A stretch of DNA of 32,235 nt from a bacterium. Its GTDB lineage: Bacteria > Verrucomicrobiota > Verrucomicrobiia > Limisphaerales > UBA8199. Position numbers and translations under genes: made by a program. The stretch spans positions 1 through 32,235 of the forward strand of contig JAJYHY010000050.1 of assembly GCA_021784555.1 (NCBI GenBank), given 5' to 3'. The notes under the pieces are model-generated. The model did not search any database, was not told the DNA's origin, and saw only the letters and a program-made list of their open reading frames with translations. The stretch's first letter is position 1. Each line of letters begins with the position of its first letter. Positions 15,857 through 24,518 of this stretch are shown here, piece after piece.

Positions 15857-16031
15857 GTTGGACGAACCAGGACCAATATATTTCCAGTGGAACAGGGCGT
15901 TGCGGTGCGACCTGCGCTGGAGTTGGGAAGTTTCATGGCAACCGGGCGTGCGGAGCCAGGCGAGCGGCCAACCGGTGCCAGCCCGCTCCCAACCTCGCTG
16001 ATCGGGCACGAGGCGGGGGGGGGTGCTATGG

Positions 16032-17264
16032 TCACGAGCCTCTGAGCAAACGCCGGGCTTCATCCAACAGTTCATGTTCAAAAGCGCTCGAGTAGGCGTC
16101 AAGCGTAGCGGCTTTCAAGCCAAGCTTTCGACCCACTATTCGCCAACGCGCCACATGGGTGAGAACCTCCCGCAGGATCGTTAGTGCCACAGTGGCGTTG
16201 ATTCCAAAACGTGGGGCAACGGCCAGCGCGGCAGCAATGCTTGGCCCCTCGCTGTCTTCACTGATCGGCATCTTGTTCACGCGCGCGCGCTCCATCTCGG
16301 GTACGGGGTTCATGTCGTAAGCCGGTGAGAGCGCCCAGCGGCCCGCCTGGCGCATGAGAAAGCCGTGGTTGCGCAGGTGGTCATCGTAATTGCTGGTGAG
16401 AAGCGAAAAGAGGAGACGGCGCCAGAGTTCGCGCAGGTCGGCGTCCACATCATGGCCGAACCGACGAATGGCGTCCGCAACGAGGGTATAGCCACCCGGA
16501 TCAGCGGGTGAGAGGCCAAGCAGAGTCGCCGCCGAAACGAAAGGAACGCGCCGGCCCTCGATCCGATCAAATCGGGCGATGACCGCCACACCATGCCCGT
16601 TGAGGACAACCAACTGGTGCCCGGCCACGCGAATACCCGCTTTGGCCGCGAGCGTCAGCGCCAGGATTTCGCCGGCGGCGATGTCGCGCGTGTCGTCGGG
16701 CTTGGGAAACTTTGCCAGCGCAAGGCGGCCATCTGGCAAGGCGATGGCCGATTTGGGCCGCGCGCCTCCAAGAGGTGATCCGGCGCCCAGGAGGAACCGC
16801 AAATCGGCAGCGGTTTCAGCATCGGAATGGATGGCGTCTGCGGCGCGCAGCAACGTTTGAAGGCGGACCAGCGGCGGCAACTTGCCAACCGTTGGGGCAA
16901 GGAACGCGCAGGTCGGGTCCTGGCGAAAGCGGAGTGCGCCCAGACGTGTGCTGTCGTCCAAGGCCAGCACATAGTCCAGATCGCGATAGGGTTTCTGAGC
17001 CAGTACTTTCTTGCGCACAGCCCGTTCGATCAGGAGCCGTCCCCAGCGGTCCGGCCCGCAATCCAGCATCGCGCCGAACAAGGCACGAGCGTGCCGCGGC
17101 CCAGGTTCAAGGGGCAGCGAAGCCGGATCAATTGCGAAAGCACGATCTCGTTGCAGCCACTCCGGGGCGTACTGGAACGAGACAGCGGGGCCGCGCTCCG
17201 CGGCGTGCAAGCGTCCCACGAAGCAGGTCTGTCCCTCCCATTCAGTGTGTACTTCCCAACTCAT
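16032..17264 (-). CDS. hipA: HipA family serine/threonine kinase toxin
   Basis: 410 residues in the HipA layout: a short N-terminal domain (about 1-100, with ALFGAMLDCGPDRWGRLLI), then the kinase part with the glycine-rich loop GSPLGGARPKSAI (162-174), Lys185 in LALAKF, the catalytic loop SNYDDHLRNHGFL (291-303) and the metal-binding ALSPAYDMNP (311-320, Asp317). HipA phosphorylates glutamyl-tRNA synthetase in E. coli and causes persistence; targets of other HipA proteins differ. Length is close to the E. coli protein (440). The start ATG at 17264 overlaps the hipB stop as ATGA. All catalytic motifs are intact. Confidence 0.93.
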   Translation of the reverse strand: MSWEVHTEWEGQTCFVGRLHAAERGPAVSFQYAPEWLQRDRAFAIDPASLPLEPGPRHARALFGAMLDCGPDRWGRLLIERAVRKKVLAQKPYRDLDYVLALDDSTRLGALRFRQDPTCAFLAPTVGKLPPLVRLQTLLRAADAIHSDAETAADLRFLLGAGSPLGGARPKSAIALPDGRLALAKFPKPDDTRDIAAGEILALTLAAKAGIRVAGHQLVVLNGHGVAVIARFDRIEGRRVPFVSAATLLGLSPADPGGYTLVADAIRRFGHDVDADLRELWRRLLFSLLTSNYDDHLRNHGFLMRQAGRWALSPAYDMNPVPEMERARVNKMPISEDSEGPSIAAALAVAPRFGINATVALTILREVLTHVARWRIVGRKLGLKAATLDAYSSAFEHELLDEARRLLRGS

Positions 17265-17575
17265 TTGCGAGGACGGCGAATGCGTTTAGGCAGCCGGCTT
17301 TCGTCCAGGCTAAGAGCAAGATCATCGCTGGCTGGCGAGGCAAAACTCGCCAGCCGGTCGTGCAATTGGAGCACAAAGGCCGCCGTGGCAAACGTGCCGA
17401 GCGCGACCGCGGGGTCGCCACGCTCCAACCGCCAAAGCGTATCACGGCTGACGAAGAGCCGCGCGGCCATGTCGGCTGTGGAAATGCCGCGCTTGCGCCT
17501 GGCAATGGCGAGGTCCCGTCCGAGTTTTCGTAGCGTGTGAACAACCGCCAATGGAATGGATTGCGCTGTTGGCAT
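17261..17575 (-). CDS. hipB: HipB-like XRE family antitoxin
   Basis: 104 residues. The helix-turn-helix spans about 17-60 (LGRDLAIARRKRGISTADMA then RLFVSRDTLWRLERGDP), the XRE/Cro fold. The C-terminus is basic (PKRIRRPRK). As the first gene of the hipBA pair it should bind HipA and repress the operon. The start at 17575 lies about ten bases behind the -10 of the only good promoter, so the message would be nearly leaderless; a TTG at residue 9 is a possible alternative start. The gene order antitoxin-toxin and the ATGA overlap are standard. Confidence 0.9.
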   Translation of the reverse strand: MPTAQSIPLAVVHTLRKLGRDLAIARRKRGISTADMAARLFVSRDTLWRLERGDPAVALGTFATAAFVLQLHDRLASFASPASDDLALSLDESRLPKRIRRPRK

Positions 17576-17583
17576 CGCGTCAT

Positions 17584-17630
17584 TATTGTCCGATATGCCC
17601 GACCTAATGTCAACTCCAGTCCGGTATATC
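17584..17630 (-). promoter_or_regulatory. Putative hipBA promoter with dyad
   Basis: On the minus strand a perfect -35 TTGACA (17613-17608) is followed after 17-18 bases by GACAAT/ACAATA (17590-17584) as -10. The promoter is flanked by an imperfect inverted repeat, ATATACCGGA upstream and TCGGGCATAT between the boxes, a plausible HipB operator. Transcription would begin at about 17578, three bases before the hipB start codon. Confidence 0.5.
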
Positions 17631-17698
17631 CATCATAACACACGCTGTGCTGCCTCTTCGGGCCGTTTCCGGAGACCTCCCCGGGGGCGAGGGCCAGT

Positions 17699-19675
17699 TC
17701 AGGGTCCGCCGCCAGGCGGCGCGCTCGTGATACGGTAGAACCGCTGGCGGGCGGCAGGCGCGTTCGTATCCGTCCAGGATGCGCTGGAATTATTGGCCGT
17801 AATGGCGCCGCTGACATCCGTCCAGTTGGTTTGGGTGAGGTCGTCGTTGGCCAGGACGTGATAGAGCAGCCCGGGTTCGGAGTCCCAGGTGAGCTGCGGA
17901 CCGGAGGGCGTGGCGCGGACCGAGGCGTCAATCGTGGGGGGTGGTTGCGCCGCATTGACCGTCGTGAAGGCGTCCTCGCTGGGATTGAAATAACTGCCGC
18001 TGGGATTGGTCTGAAGCAGCACGGCGCGAACCATGTACGTATAAGTTTGGGGCAAGGCGCCTTGGTCGGTGTAGGTCGCGTTGGTGAGCAGGGCCGAAGT
18101 CAACCGGGAGAACGGCCCCGCCGGGTCGCTGGCCCGATACACATAATAGCCTAAAACGGGGTCCGCCGAGGGCGACCAATTCAAAACGACATCCCCGTTC
18201 CAGGCGGCGCCGGTCAGGCCGGTGGGTGGCGCCACAGGTTCCATTCGCAGCGTCGGGTCGCCCATCAAGGCAATGTAAGCCGCCCGCGGGAAGAGATTGA
18301 CCTCGTTGCGGTAGAGATTGCTGTTGTTCATGGTCAGCCGCGTGGAATAGCCGATAGGCTCGCCCAGGCCCATGTGGTGCAGGAACCAATGCGGCTGGCC
18401 CGACAGGCAGCAGGCCAATCCGCAGCTTGGCGTTGCCAGAAACGCGCGCATAAAGTCATCCTGCAAATCCCATTGCCCGAACCAGCTCCCAAAGAGCATC
18501 ACAAAGACCGCGTGCGCGTCCAAGCCCACCACGTCCGTGCTCAGGGCATAACCGGGCACGCCGTTGATGGTGTGCGTTCCCAGCCCGCCGCAACTGTCAG
18601 GCGCGCCCCCACCGCAGCCATAAGCCCAGAGATAGCGCCCGCTGCCGAGCATAGACGTCCAACGCTGCTCCGGCGGGGCGTTATACGAAACATTAGCCTC
18701 GACGATGTTGCCCGGCCCCACGAGCGGCGTGAAGACCCGGTAGCCGCTCGCCGCGGAGGCAATGCCGCCTTCGTCTCCGCGCGAATTGCCCATCAGCGCC
18801 AGCCGCGGCACGGTGAAGAGCTTCTGGCGCCAGTTGTGATCCTTGTCGAGATAATTGCGCAGCAAATCGGTCTCGCTTGGCCATGGAGCCGGGGCGCCCA
18901 GGCCGGGCAGGTTGAAGAAATCGACCCGGCCAACCATCAGTTGCACGTCAGAGGGCAAGTAGCTCGGGCTCAGGTTCGAATTCGTCGGCCAGTCGTCATT
19001 CATGTCCCCGTAATAGGCGTCGGCGGGCATCGGACGGGTTAGATGCCCATCATAATTGATGTCGCCCGATTCAAGAATGGGGACGTGACCGAAGAGGAAG
19101 ACCGCATCGACGGTGGCCGGATCGGCGCGATACTGGTCGATGATCCGGGCGCGCACCGCGGCCGGCGTGTCGTTGCTGGATACGCCAATGGGGATCACCG
19201 TCCAGCCGTCTCCAACCAAGTCCTGCTGCAATCGGGCCAGTTCGCCGGCCAGGCTTGCCGTCGCGTTTGTCTCGACGACCAGGACCAGCTTGCCGCGGTC
19301 CTCGGTCATCGGCAACTCGATGGCGCTATAAATGTAACCGTAGCCGGTGTAGCCGAGGCTGGTTTTCTTGACGATCTGATACTCGTAGCCGGTCCCCACC
19401 TGGACATCGGCGTCGGTGTAGTTTGTGGCCGCGCCGTCAAACTCGGCAATCGGCAAGCCCCATTCGGTGGCGTCTTTAGACTTGCGATAAATCGTGTATT
19501 TGGTCGCATTCTGGTCCGGCAGCCAAGTCAGTGCGATCTGGGGCGGTGAGGCCTGCACCTGCGCGCTGATCTGCACGGCATAGAGCCACGTGTTGTCCTC
19601 CGCCTGGCTCGCCATGGGGGACAGCAGGAGCCATAGACTTGCTACGAACGGCGCCATCGCCCGCACGCTCGACAT
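17699..19675 (-). CDS. Secreted fibronectin-III protein with C25-peptidase-like core
   Basis: 658 residues from the ATG at 19675, chosen because it directly precedes a signal peptide (APFVASLWLLLSPMASQA); the frame is open further upstream. Order: FN3 domain (about 30-115; LTWLPDQNATKYTIYRKS), a central region (120-460), FN3 domain (490-580; VLNWSPSADPVLGYYVYRAS), and a C-terminal domain ending AARQRFYRIT, a typical end in Verrucomicrobia. The centre recalls gingipain-like C25 peptidases: VDAVFLFGHVPI, then ADAYYGDMNDDW, and later LWAYGCGGGAPDSCGG. The His of FGH and a Cys of the last stretch could be a catalytic pair, but the match is distant and the protein may be non-peptidase. It is a single gene, 123 bases upstream of hipB on the same strand side. 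Confidence 0.75.
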   Translation of the reverse strand: MSSVRAMAPFVASLWLLLSPMASQAEDNTWLYAVQISAQVQASPPQIALTWLPDQNATKYTIYRKSKDATEWGLPIAEFDGAATNYTDADVQVGTGYEYQIVKKTSLGYTGYGYIYSAIELPMTEDRGKLVLVVETNATASLAGELARLQQDLVGDGWTVIPIGVSSNDTPAAVRARIIDQYRADPATVDAVFLFGHVPILESGDINYDGHLTRPMPADAYYGDMNDDWPTNSNLSPSYLPSDVQLMVGRVDFFNLPGLGAPAPWPSETDLLRNYLDKDHNWRQKLFTVPRLALMGNSRGDEGGIASAASGYRVFTPLVGPGNIVEANVSYNAPPEQRWTSMLGSGRYLWAYGCGGGAPDSCGGLGTHTINGVPGYALSTDVVGLDAHAVFVMLFGSWFGQWDLQDDFMRAFLATPSCGLACCLSGQPHWFLHHMGLGEPIGYSTRLTMNNSNLYRNEVNLFPRAAYIALMGDPTLRMEPVAPPTGLTGAAWNGDVVLNWSPSADPVLGYYVYRASDPAGPFSRLTSALLTNATYTDQGALPQTYTYMVRAVLLQTNPSGSYFNPSEDAFTTVNAAQPPPTIDASVRATPSGPQLTWDSEPGLLYHVLANDDLTQTNWTDVSGAITANNSSASWTDTNAPAARQRFYRITSAPPGGGP

Positions 19676-19874
19676 TCGGCGCCCGCACCTTTGTCGCTCC
19701 CTCCCGTCGCAGCGCCGCAGATGATTCTCCAGATGTAACGCCGCAACGGAACCAAGGTTCATGGAAGAGACTTTGTACCGCGCGCCCTTCAGGGCAATGA
19801 GGCAAACGCCCTACCGTTTGCCGGATAAGACCCTAGCGAGCAGGCGCTCAGACCAGCTGCTCCTGTCAGCGATA

Positions 19875-20011
19875 ATTGAGAATTGAGAATTAAGAATTGA
19901 GAATTTCAAATTGAGTTCCGCCTCGGAGCGGGACGGTTGCTTTGCTCTTCGCAATCGATGTGGACGTGCCATCAATTTGCAATTTGCAATTCTTAATTCT
20001 CAATTCTCAAT
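19875..20011. repeat. AT-rich 25-bp perfect inverted repeat (AATTGAG type)
   Basis: Arm 1 at 19875-19899 (ATTGAGAATTGAGAATTAAG and on) and arm 2 at 19987-20011 are perfect reverse complements; with mismatches the stem goes on to about 40 bp (CAAATTGA against TCAATTTG). The arms are built from a GAGAATT/AATTCTC simple repeat. The loop is 87 bases. This is the same design as the ATTTCGG element at 10284-10408, with another core sequence. Confidence 0.8.
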
Positions 20012-20042
20012 CTCCACAGATCTCGTGCAGCCATTACGAAAC

Positions 20043-20083
20043 TTGACCTGTTCACTCCATGTTTTCAGGGTCCAGGACTCTAG
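20043..20083 (+). repeat. Dispersed 41-bp intergenic element, copy B
   Basis: Plus-strand copy of the element at 1392-1432, 34 of 41 bases identical, beginning TTGACCTGTTCAC and ending AGGACTCTAG. It lies 16 bases beyond the stop of the ABC-RCC1 gene. Confidence 0.6.
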
Positions 20084-20098
20084 CGAGGCAGGCTCTGG

Positions 20099-23002
20099 CT
20101 ACCGGAGGCGCATGAGCTGCCGCGGCTGGCTCTGAATCACGGGCTGGGAGGCGGCCTGCACGCTCATGCGGCGGCCTTGCAGCCAGTTTGAGATTCGGAG
20201 TCGCAGCACATCCAGCCTCGCGAGAATACCGGGAGGCCGGCTCCGAGTTGGGTCGTAGCCCCAGCTCCAGAGCGTGCCTTCATGAGTCAGACCGAAGGCG
20301 GTCAGACCGTTGCCCCAAACCCAGACCCAGTCCGAGCGCCGTCCCACCTGCCGCCACCGCCCGGCCGGCGCCTTCATCAATGGGATGAACGGAAGGGGTT
20401 TCTCGCAGAGTGTGCCACCTGACCGGATTTCGAAGAGGCTGAGACTCGGGCCGCCGCTGAAGGCGATGCCCAGGCGCCCAGGCGCAAATCCTGTTGCGAT
20501 GAGGCGGCAAACCGCGGACGCAGGCTTCATCGGGTTCGGGCTCGCATCCGAAGCATCCCACAGTTCCCCCGAGCGGGTTTGGGCGAGGACCCTCAGGCCG
20601 CCGGATAGACTGGCCCAGTTGGTATCGCGGCAAAGCTGTACTGGGGCGGCAAGATTCCGGGTGACCCACGCTGTGGCGTTGCGGGGGACAAGAATACGGC
20701 CCCACACCCAGAGGGTGCCATCGCGCCGCAAGCCGAAATTGCCGGACTGTGAGCAGGAAATGGCCGTCCAGTCTCGATTAGTGCCAATTTCGCTTTGCCC
20801 AAGCGAAAGGGACCCGCCGATTAACAACTCCGTAAAATGCCAGAGCGTGCCATCCTGGCGAATGGCAAAAGAATCCGACTGGGATGCCGCGATGGCCTTC
20901 CAATGTTGGCCCAATCCTACCTGTTCCGGCGGAGTGTTCGTTGCACGGGTCCGTCTCCATGTCCAGATGCTGCCGTCCTTGCGGAGGGCGGTGCGGCGAT
21001 CTGCAGACGTGGCCGCCTGGAGCCAGTCAAAGTTTGTTCCAAGCTGTTCCGGCAAACCACCGGACTGGGCGGATCGGCCTCGGTTTTCCCACTGCCAGAG
21101 TGAGCCATCGGGCAGGATGAGCATCATCCCGCCGTAGGCCCCGGAGATGCGCACGGGCGCATTGCTTGCCGCTAAATGAACGATAACCGGAGCCGGAAGC
21201 CGGCTCGGCCGCGGTCTGAACAGGAGCAGGCCCGAACAGACGGCAAGAAGTGCCGCTGCCACGGCGATGCGCCTTGGGCTGCGCCAGGCGGCCCAGCGGG
21301 ATGCGAGGGCGGCCGCGCTCTTGACCGCCGCCGGGGTGGTTGGGTTGGGCTCCATGGCCTCATGCTTCCGCCCAACGGCGCGAGGCTCGACAATCGAGGA
21401 ACGGTCAAACTGCCTCACCGCCAGTTGCCGAAACCGGTAGTTCAAGCGCCACCACGCCATCAAGCCAAAGCCGAGGTCGGCGGCCAGACCCAGAACTGCG
21501 GCCAGCGCCAGCCAGTCGATCCAATCAGCCTGCCAGAACTGGCCGCGCCCCAGCGCTATCCCAAGCTTGGCCACGAGCACAATCCCTCCGGCGGCCATCC
21601 AGGGGAGAATCAGGATGCGCAGGACCGCCCCCAGCGCTGCGTGGTGTGCCTTCCCGGCGGCGAGTGCCAGGCACTTTGAGACCCAGGCCAGGGCGGCGCT
21701 GTCAGCCAGGAGCATTGCCGCCCCGACGGCGGCGAAAACCGTGCTTTCGACATCGTGCGAGCGCCGATATGACTCTATCGCAAAAAGCGCGCCGGCCCCG
21801 GCGACTACAAGCAACGGCCTGAGGAATTGGCGCTTCAGCGCCATAAGATGACCGCGCAGCATCTCCTTCACCGTGACCGGGCTGGTCAGCAACGCTTCGA
21901 GAGTGCCTGTTTTTCGGTCTTCGGCAAGGCGCTGCCCGGCTTCGATCGCCACCCAGAGTTTCAGAGTCGCATTGAGAATGAGTGCCATGGCGACAGTGAC
22001 GGAGGTGTCCAGCCACACTCTGCCTTGGCTCAACCGCCCCAGCAACCACCAACACCCCACGGCACCAAGAAAGGCCCAAACATGAGCCGGTTTGAGCCGG
22101 ACCCGCGCACTGAGCCAGTAGATCGGGTTGACCTCCAGCGACTGTCGGCGAAACGCGCTGTGCCTGGCGTCCTGCCCGTAATTGAGCCGCCTCCATATCT
22201 CGCTGCGACGGGTCTTTTCGCCGGTCGGGGCCCTTTCGCGCCAACAGCGCGGAGCGACCCAATTCGTCAGCAACAGCAGCAACAAGGTCAGCCCCATGAT
22301 CAGTTCCACTGACCAGTAGAAGAAATCGAAATCCACGCGGAAGTGAATGTCCGAGCACAGGTAGAGCGTATAGAACGGGCACGGAAGAAAGAGTGTCTTG
22401 ATGAATGCGTGGGACGGGTTAAAGAACGCTATCACGCCGCCGCAGACCGGCCCGGCTACGACTACCAGTAAAAGCAGAATGAAATTCGCTTCCATGGCGC
22501 GGTGATATTCGCGGCTCATCGACGACCCGAAGATTCCCACCGCAAGCGAGAACAGAAAGGTGCAGACCAGCACCAGAACCGTCCGCCAGAACTCGCCATT
22601 CGTCGTCCCACCCATCAACAGCGGGACGGCCAATACTGGAAAGGCCGAGAGCAGGCCATAGAATCCTCCCAACGACGTTGCGGCCAATTTGCCCAGGATA
22701 ATGTCGTAACCTTTGAGATCGGTGAGGAAGAGCAGGCCGAGCGTGCCCTCGCGCTTCTCGCAGCTTAGGCAATCGGCGGTTGCCCGGCGTCCGTAGATCA
22801 GGCTATAGAGCAGCAGGAGCAAAGAAAATCCCTGGAAAATCGCGTGGCCAACCTGCTTGGGCGCTACCCCGGCGGAAAGCAGGAGGGCACACATTCCAAC
22901 CAGTAGCATCCCCGCCAGCGGCACCAGCAGGCGCAGGCGATGAGTGCCGCGCCGTCGCGCCGCCACGCGCAGTTCACGATCCACGATGGGCAGGAACGTC
23001 AT
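20099..23002 (-). CDS. Double ABC-2 permease fused to an RCC1-like propeller
   Basis: 967 residues. Part 1 (1-250) is an ABC-2 permease: RELRVAARRR start, six helices, and the coupling segment EKREGTLGLLFLTDLKGYDI (82-101). Part 2 (about 290-520) is a second permease module with EDRKTGTLEALLTSPVTVKE (361-380). After a charged linker (525-575) a further membrane helix (577-597) leads into about 370 residues with RCC1-like repeats: ILPDGSLWQWENRG (629), RKDGSIWTWRR (674), RQDGTLWHF (715), RRDGTLWVWGR (759), RSGELWD (810), THEGTLWSWG (906), each separated by about 45 residues. RCC1 blades form beta propellers that bind proteins or ligands. The topology puts the propeller on one side of the membrane, probably outside. 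No ATPase gene is adjacent. One uninterrupted frame with no sign of frameshift. Such a fusion is unfamiliar to me. Confidence 0.85.
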   Translation of the reverse strand: MTFLPIVDRELRVAARRRGTHRLRLLVPLAGMLLVGMCALLLSAGVAPKQVGHAIFQGFSLLLLLYSLIYGRRATADCLSCEKREGTLGLLFLTDLKGYDIILGKLAATSLGGFYGLLSAFPVLAVPLLMGGTTNGEFWRTVLVLVCTFLFSLAVGIFGSSMSREYHRAMEANFILLLLVVVAGPVCGGVIAFFNPSHAFIKTLFLPCPFYTLYLCSDIHFRVDFDFFYWSVELIMGLTLLLLLLTNWVAPRCWRERAPTGEKTRRSEIWRRLNYGQDARHSAFRRQSLEVNPIYWLSARVRLKPAHVWAFLGAVGCWWLLGRLSQGRVWLDTSVTVAMALILNATLKLWVAIEAGQRLAEDRKTGTLEALLTSPVTVKEMLRGHLMALKRQFLRPLLVVAGAGALFAIESYRRSHDVESTVFAAVGAAMLLADSAALAWVSKCLALAAGKAHHAALGAVLRILILPWMAAGGIVLVAKLGIALGRGQFWQADWIDWLALAAVLGLAADLGFGLMAWWRLNYRFRQLAVRQFDRSSIVEPRAVGRKHEAMEPNPTTPAAVKSAAALASRWAAWRSPRRIAVAAALLAVCSGLLLFRPRPSRLPAPVIVHLAASNAPVRISGAYGGMMLILPDGSLWQWENRGRSAQSGGLPEQLGTNFDWLQAATSADRRTALRKDGSIWTWRRTRATNTPPEQVGLGQHWKAIAASQSDSFAIRQDGTLWHFTELLIGGSLSLGQSEIGTNRDWTAISCSQSGNFGLRRDGTLWVWGRILVPRNATAWVTRNLAAPVQLCRDTNWASLSGGLRVLAQTRSGELWDASDASPNPMKPASAVCRLIATGFAPGRLGIAFSGGPSLSLFEIRSGGTLCEKPLPFIPLMKAPAGRWRQVGRRSDWVWVWGNGLTAFGLTHEGTLWSWGYDPTRSRPPGILARLDVLRLRISNWLQGRRMSVQAASQPVIQSQPRQLMRLR

Positions 23003-23106
23003 GTTCTGATATTAGATGCCTCCGGCCGCGAAGCGTTTTGCGATGCGGCATGTGTCCTCCACTGTTAAATGGTGGACGGCTTCCAGGCAACAGCTATTAT
23101 CGCTTC

Positions 23107-24327
23107 ATGATGAACTCCGTTAGTCTCCTAGCCACACTCCCGTTCATGGCCGCAGGTATGCTTACAGTTTCCGGCGCCGGTTCCGCACGATTCGGCGACG
23201 ATGTCGCCTTCTTGCGGCAGCACACGGACACCATTGTCCTGAGTGACCGGAGCGGCCAGGCTAGGGCGGCGGTGGCGCCGGCGTGGCAGGGCCGCGTGAT
23301 GACCAGCACCTTGGAGGGCGATGACGGACTGGGTTTTGGCTGGATCAACCGCCCATTGATTGCCTCGGGCAAACTGCAGCCCCAGATCAATGTGTTCGGC
23401 GGCGAAGACCGTTTCTGGATCGGGCCGGAGGGCGGCCAATTCTCGGTCTTCTTCGCCAAGGGGGTGAAATTCGAGCTGGCCAATTGGTTCACGCCGCCGC
23501 CCCTGGACACGATGGCCTACAAGCTCGTGAGCCGCTCGCCCGATCAGGCGGAGTTCAACGCCGAGTTTAGCCTGACGAATTATTCCGGCACGCGTTTCGA
23601 GGTGAAGGTGGCTCGCGTCGTGCGCGTGCTGGAGCCGGCGGCTGCCTGGGCGGATCTGGGAATGAGTCCTATCGCCGAGGTCAGGCTTGTGGCGGTTGAA
23701 AGTGACAACAAACTCATCAACGCCGGGCGGAATCCTTGGGAAAAGAATACCGGCCTGCTTTCCATCTGGATACTCGGACAGTTCAATTCTTCGCCGGGCA
23801 CGACCATTGTCGTTCCTATCAAGCCGGGCCCGGAATCTGAACTGGGCGTGAAGGTGACCTCGGATTACTTCGGCCAGATTCCCCCCGACCGCCTCGTCGT
23901 GAGGAGTGACGCGGTCTTTCTCAAAGCCGACGCCGAATATCGCAGCAAGATCGGCATCAGTCCGAAACGGAGCCGCAAGGTCATCGGCAGCTACGATGCG
24001 GACAACCACATTCTGACGATCATGCAATTCAGCCAACCGGCAGGCGTCACCGATTACGTCAATTCGCTATGGAAGCTCCAGGACAACCCGTATGGCGGCG
24101 ACGTGGCCAACAGCTACAACGACGGCCCTCCCTCGCCGGGGGCGCCGCAGCTCGGTCCGTTTTATGAATTGGAGTCCTCGTCACCCGCGGCGGCGTTGGC
24201 CCCCGGCCAGAGCCTATCGCACGTCCATCGCACCATCCACGTCGCGGGACCTAAGGCGGCGCTGAACAACATTGCGATGAAAATCTTGGGCGTCTCGCTC
24301 GACGAAATCCGGCGGGCCTTTCACTGA
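23107..24327 (+). CDS. DUF6786-like secreted protein
   Basis: 406 residues from the first of two adjacent ATGs (23107, 23110), the start that precedes a signal-peptide-like stretch (SLLATLPFMAAGMLTVSGAGS). Conserved blocks, in order: FGDDVAFLRQHTDTIVLSD, WQGRVMTSTLEGDDGLGFGW, NVFGGEDRFWIGPEGGQFS, WFTPPPLDTMAYKLVSR, NTGLLSIWILGQFNSSPGTT, DNPYGGDVANSYNDGPPSPG and ELESSSPAAALAPGQSLSHV. I recognise these as the DUF6786 family (from memory), which looks like a galactose-mutarotase type beta-sandwich; a carbohydrate role is likely but unproven. It is transcribed away from the ABC-RCC1 gene across a 104-base divergent gap. Confidence 0.85.
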   Translation: MMNSVSLLATLPFMAAGMLTVSGAGSARFGDDVAFLRQHTDTIVLSDRSGQARAAVAPAWQGRVMTSTLEGDDGLGFGWINRPLIASGKLQPQINVFGGEDRFWIGPEGGQFSVFFAKGVKFELANWFTPPPLDTMAYKLVSRSPDQAEFNAEFSLTNYSGTRFEVKVARVVRVLEPAAAWADLGMSPIAEVRLVAVESDNKLINAGRNPWEKNTGLLSIWILGQFNSSPGTTIVVPIKPGPESELGVKVTSDYFGQIPPDRLVVRSDAVFLKADAEYRSKIGISPKRSRKVIGSYDADNHILTIMQFSQPAGVTDYVNSLWKLQDNPYGGDVANSYNDGPPSPGAPQLGPFYELESSSPAAALAPGQSLSHVHRTIHVAGPKAALNNIAMKILGVSLDEIRRAFH

Positions 24328-24518
24328 AATCTCATTTCGGCAGAAGTCTGAGCCGGAAGAATGCCGAGGCGCGGACCGGAGATAGGTTCACCTCGCCGTG
24401 CAGGTTTGTTGAGTTCAAAATGGCAACCACACGCGCTTCCACGTCTTGACCTTGTCTCTCTCGGCCGACCGTCGCCGCCGCAATCCTATCACGCGGTTGT
24501 CCTGAACCGGCCGGCGGA

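Larger units (their letters stand above)
19676..20098. other. Gene-free region with AT-rich inverted repeat
   Basis: Some 420 bases with no credible gene. It holds the 25-bp AATTGAG-type inverted repeat (19875-20011) and copy B of the dispersed 41-bp element (20043-20083). In base composition the arms are far more AT-rich than the surrounding DNA. Confidence 0.65.

Noticed and set aside
22780..23106. Upstream extension of the DUF6786-like protein by 109 residues
   Set aside because: It runs antisense through the start of the ABC-RCC1 gene; the signal peptide begins at 23107.
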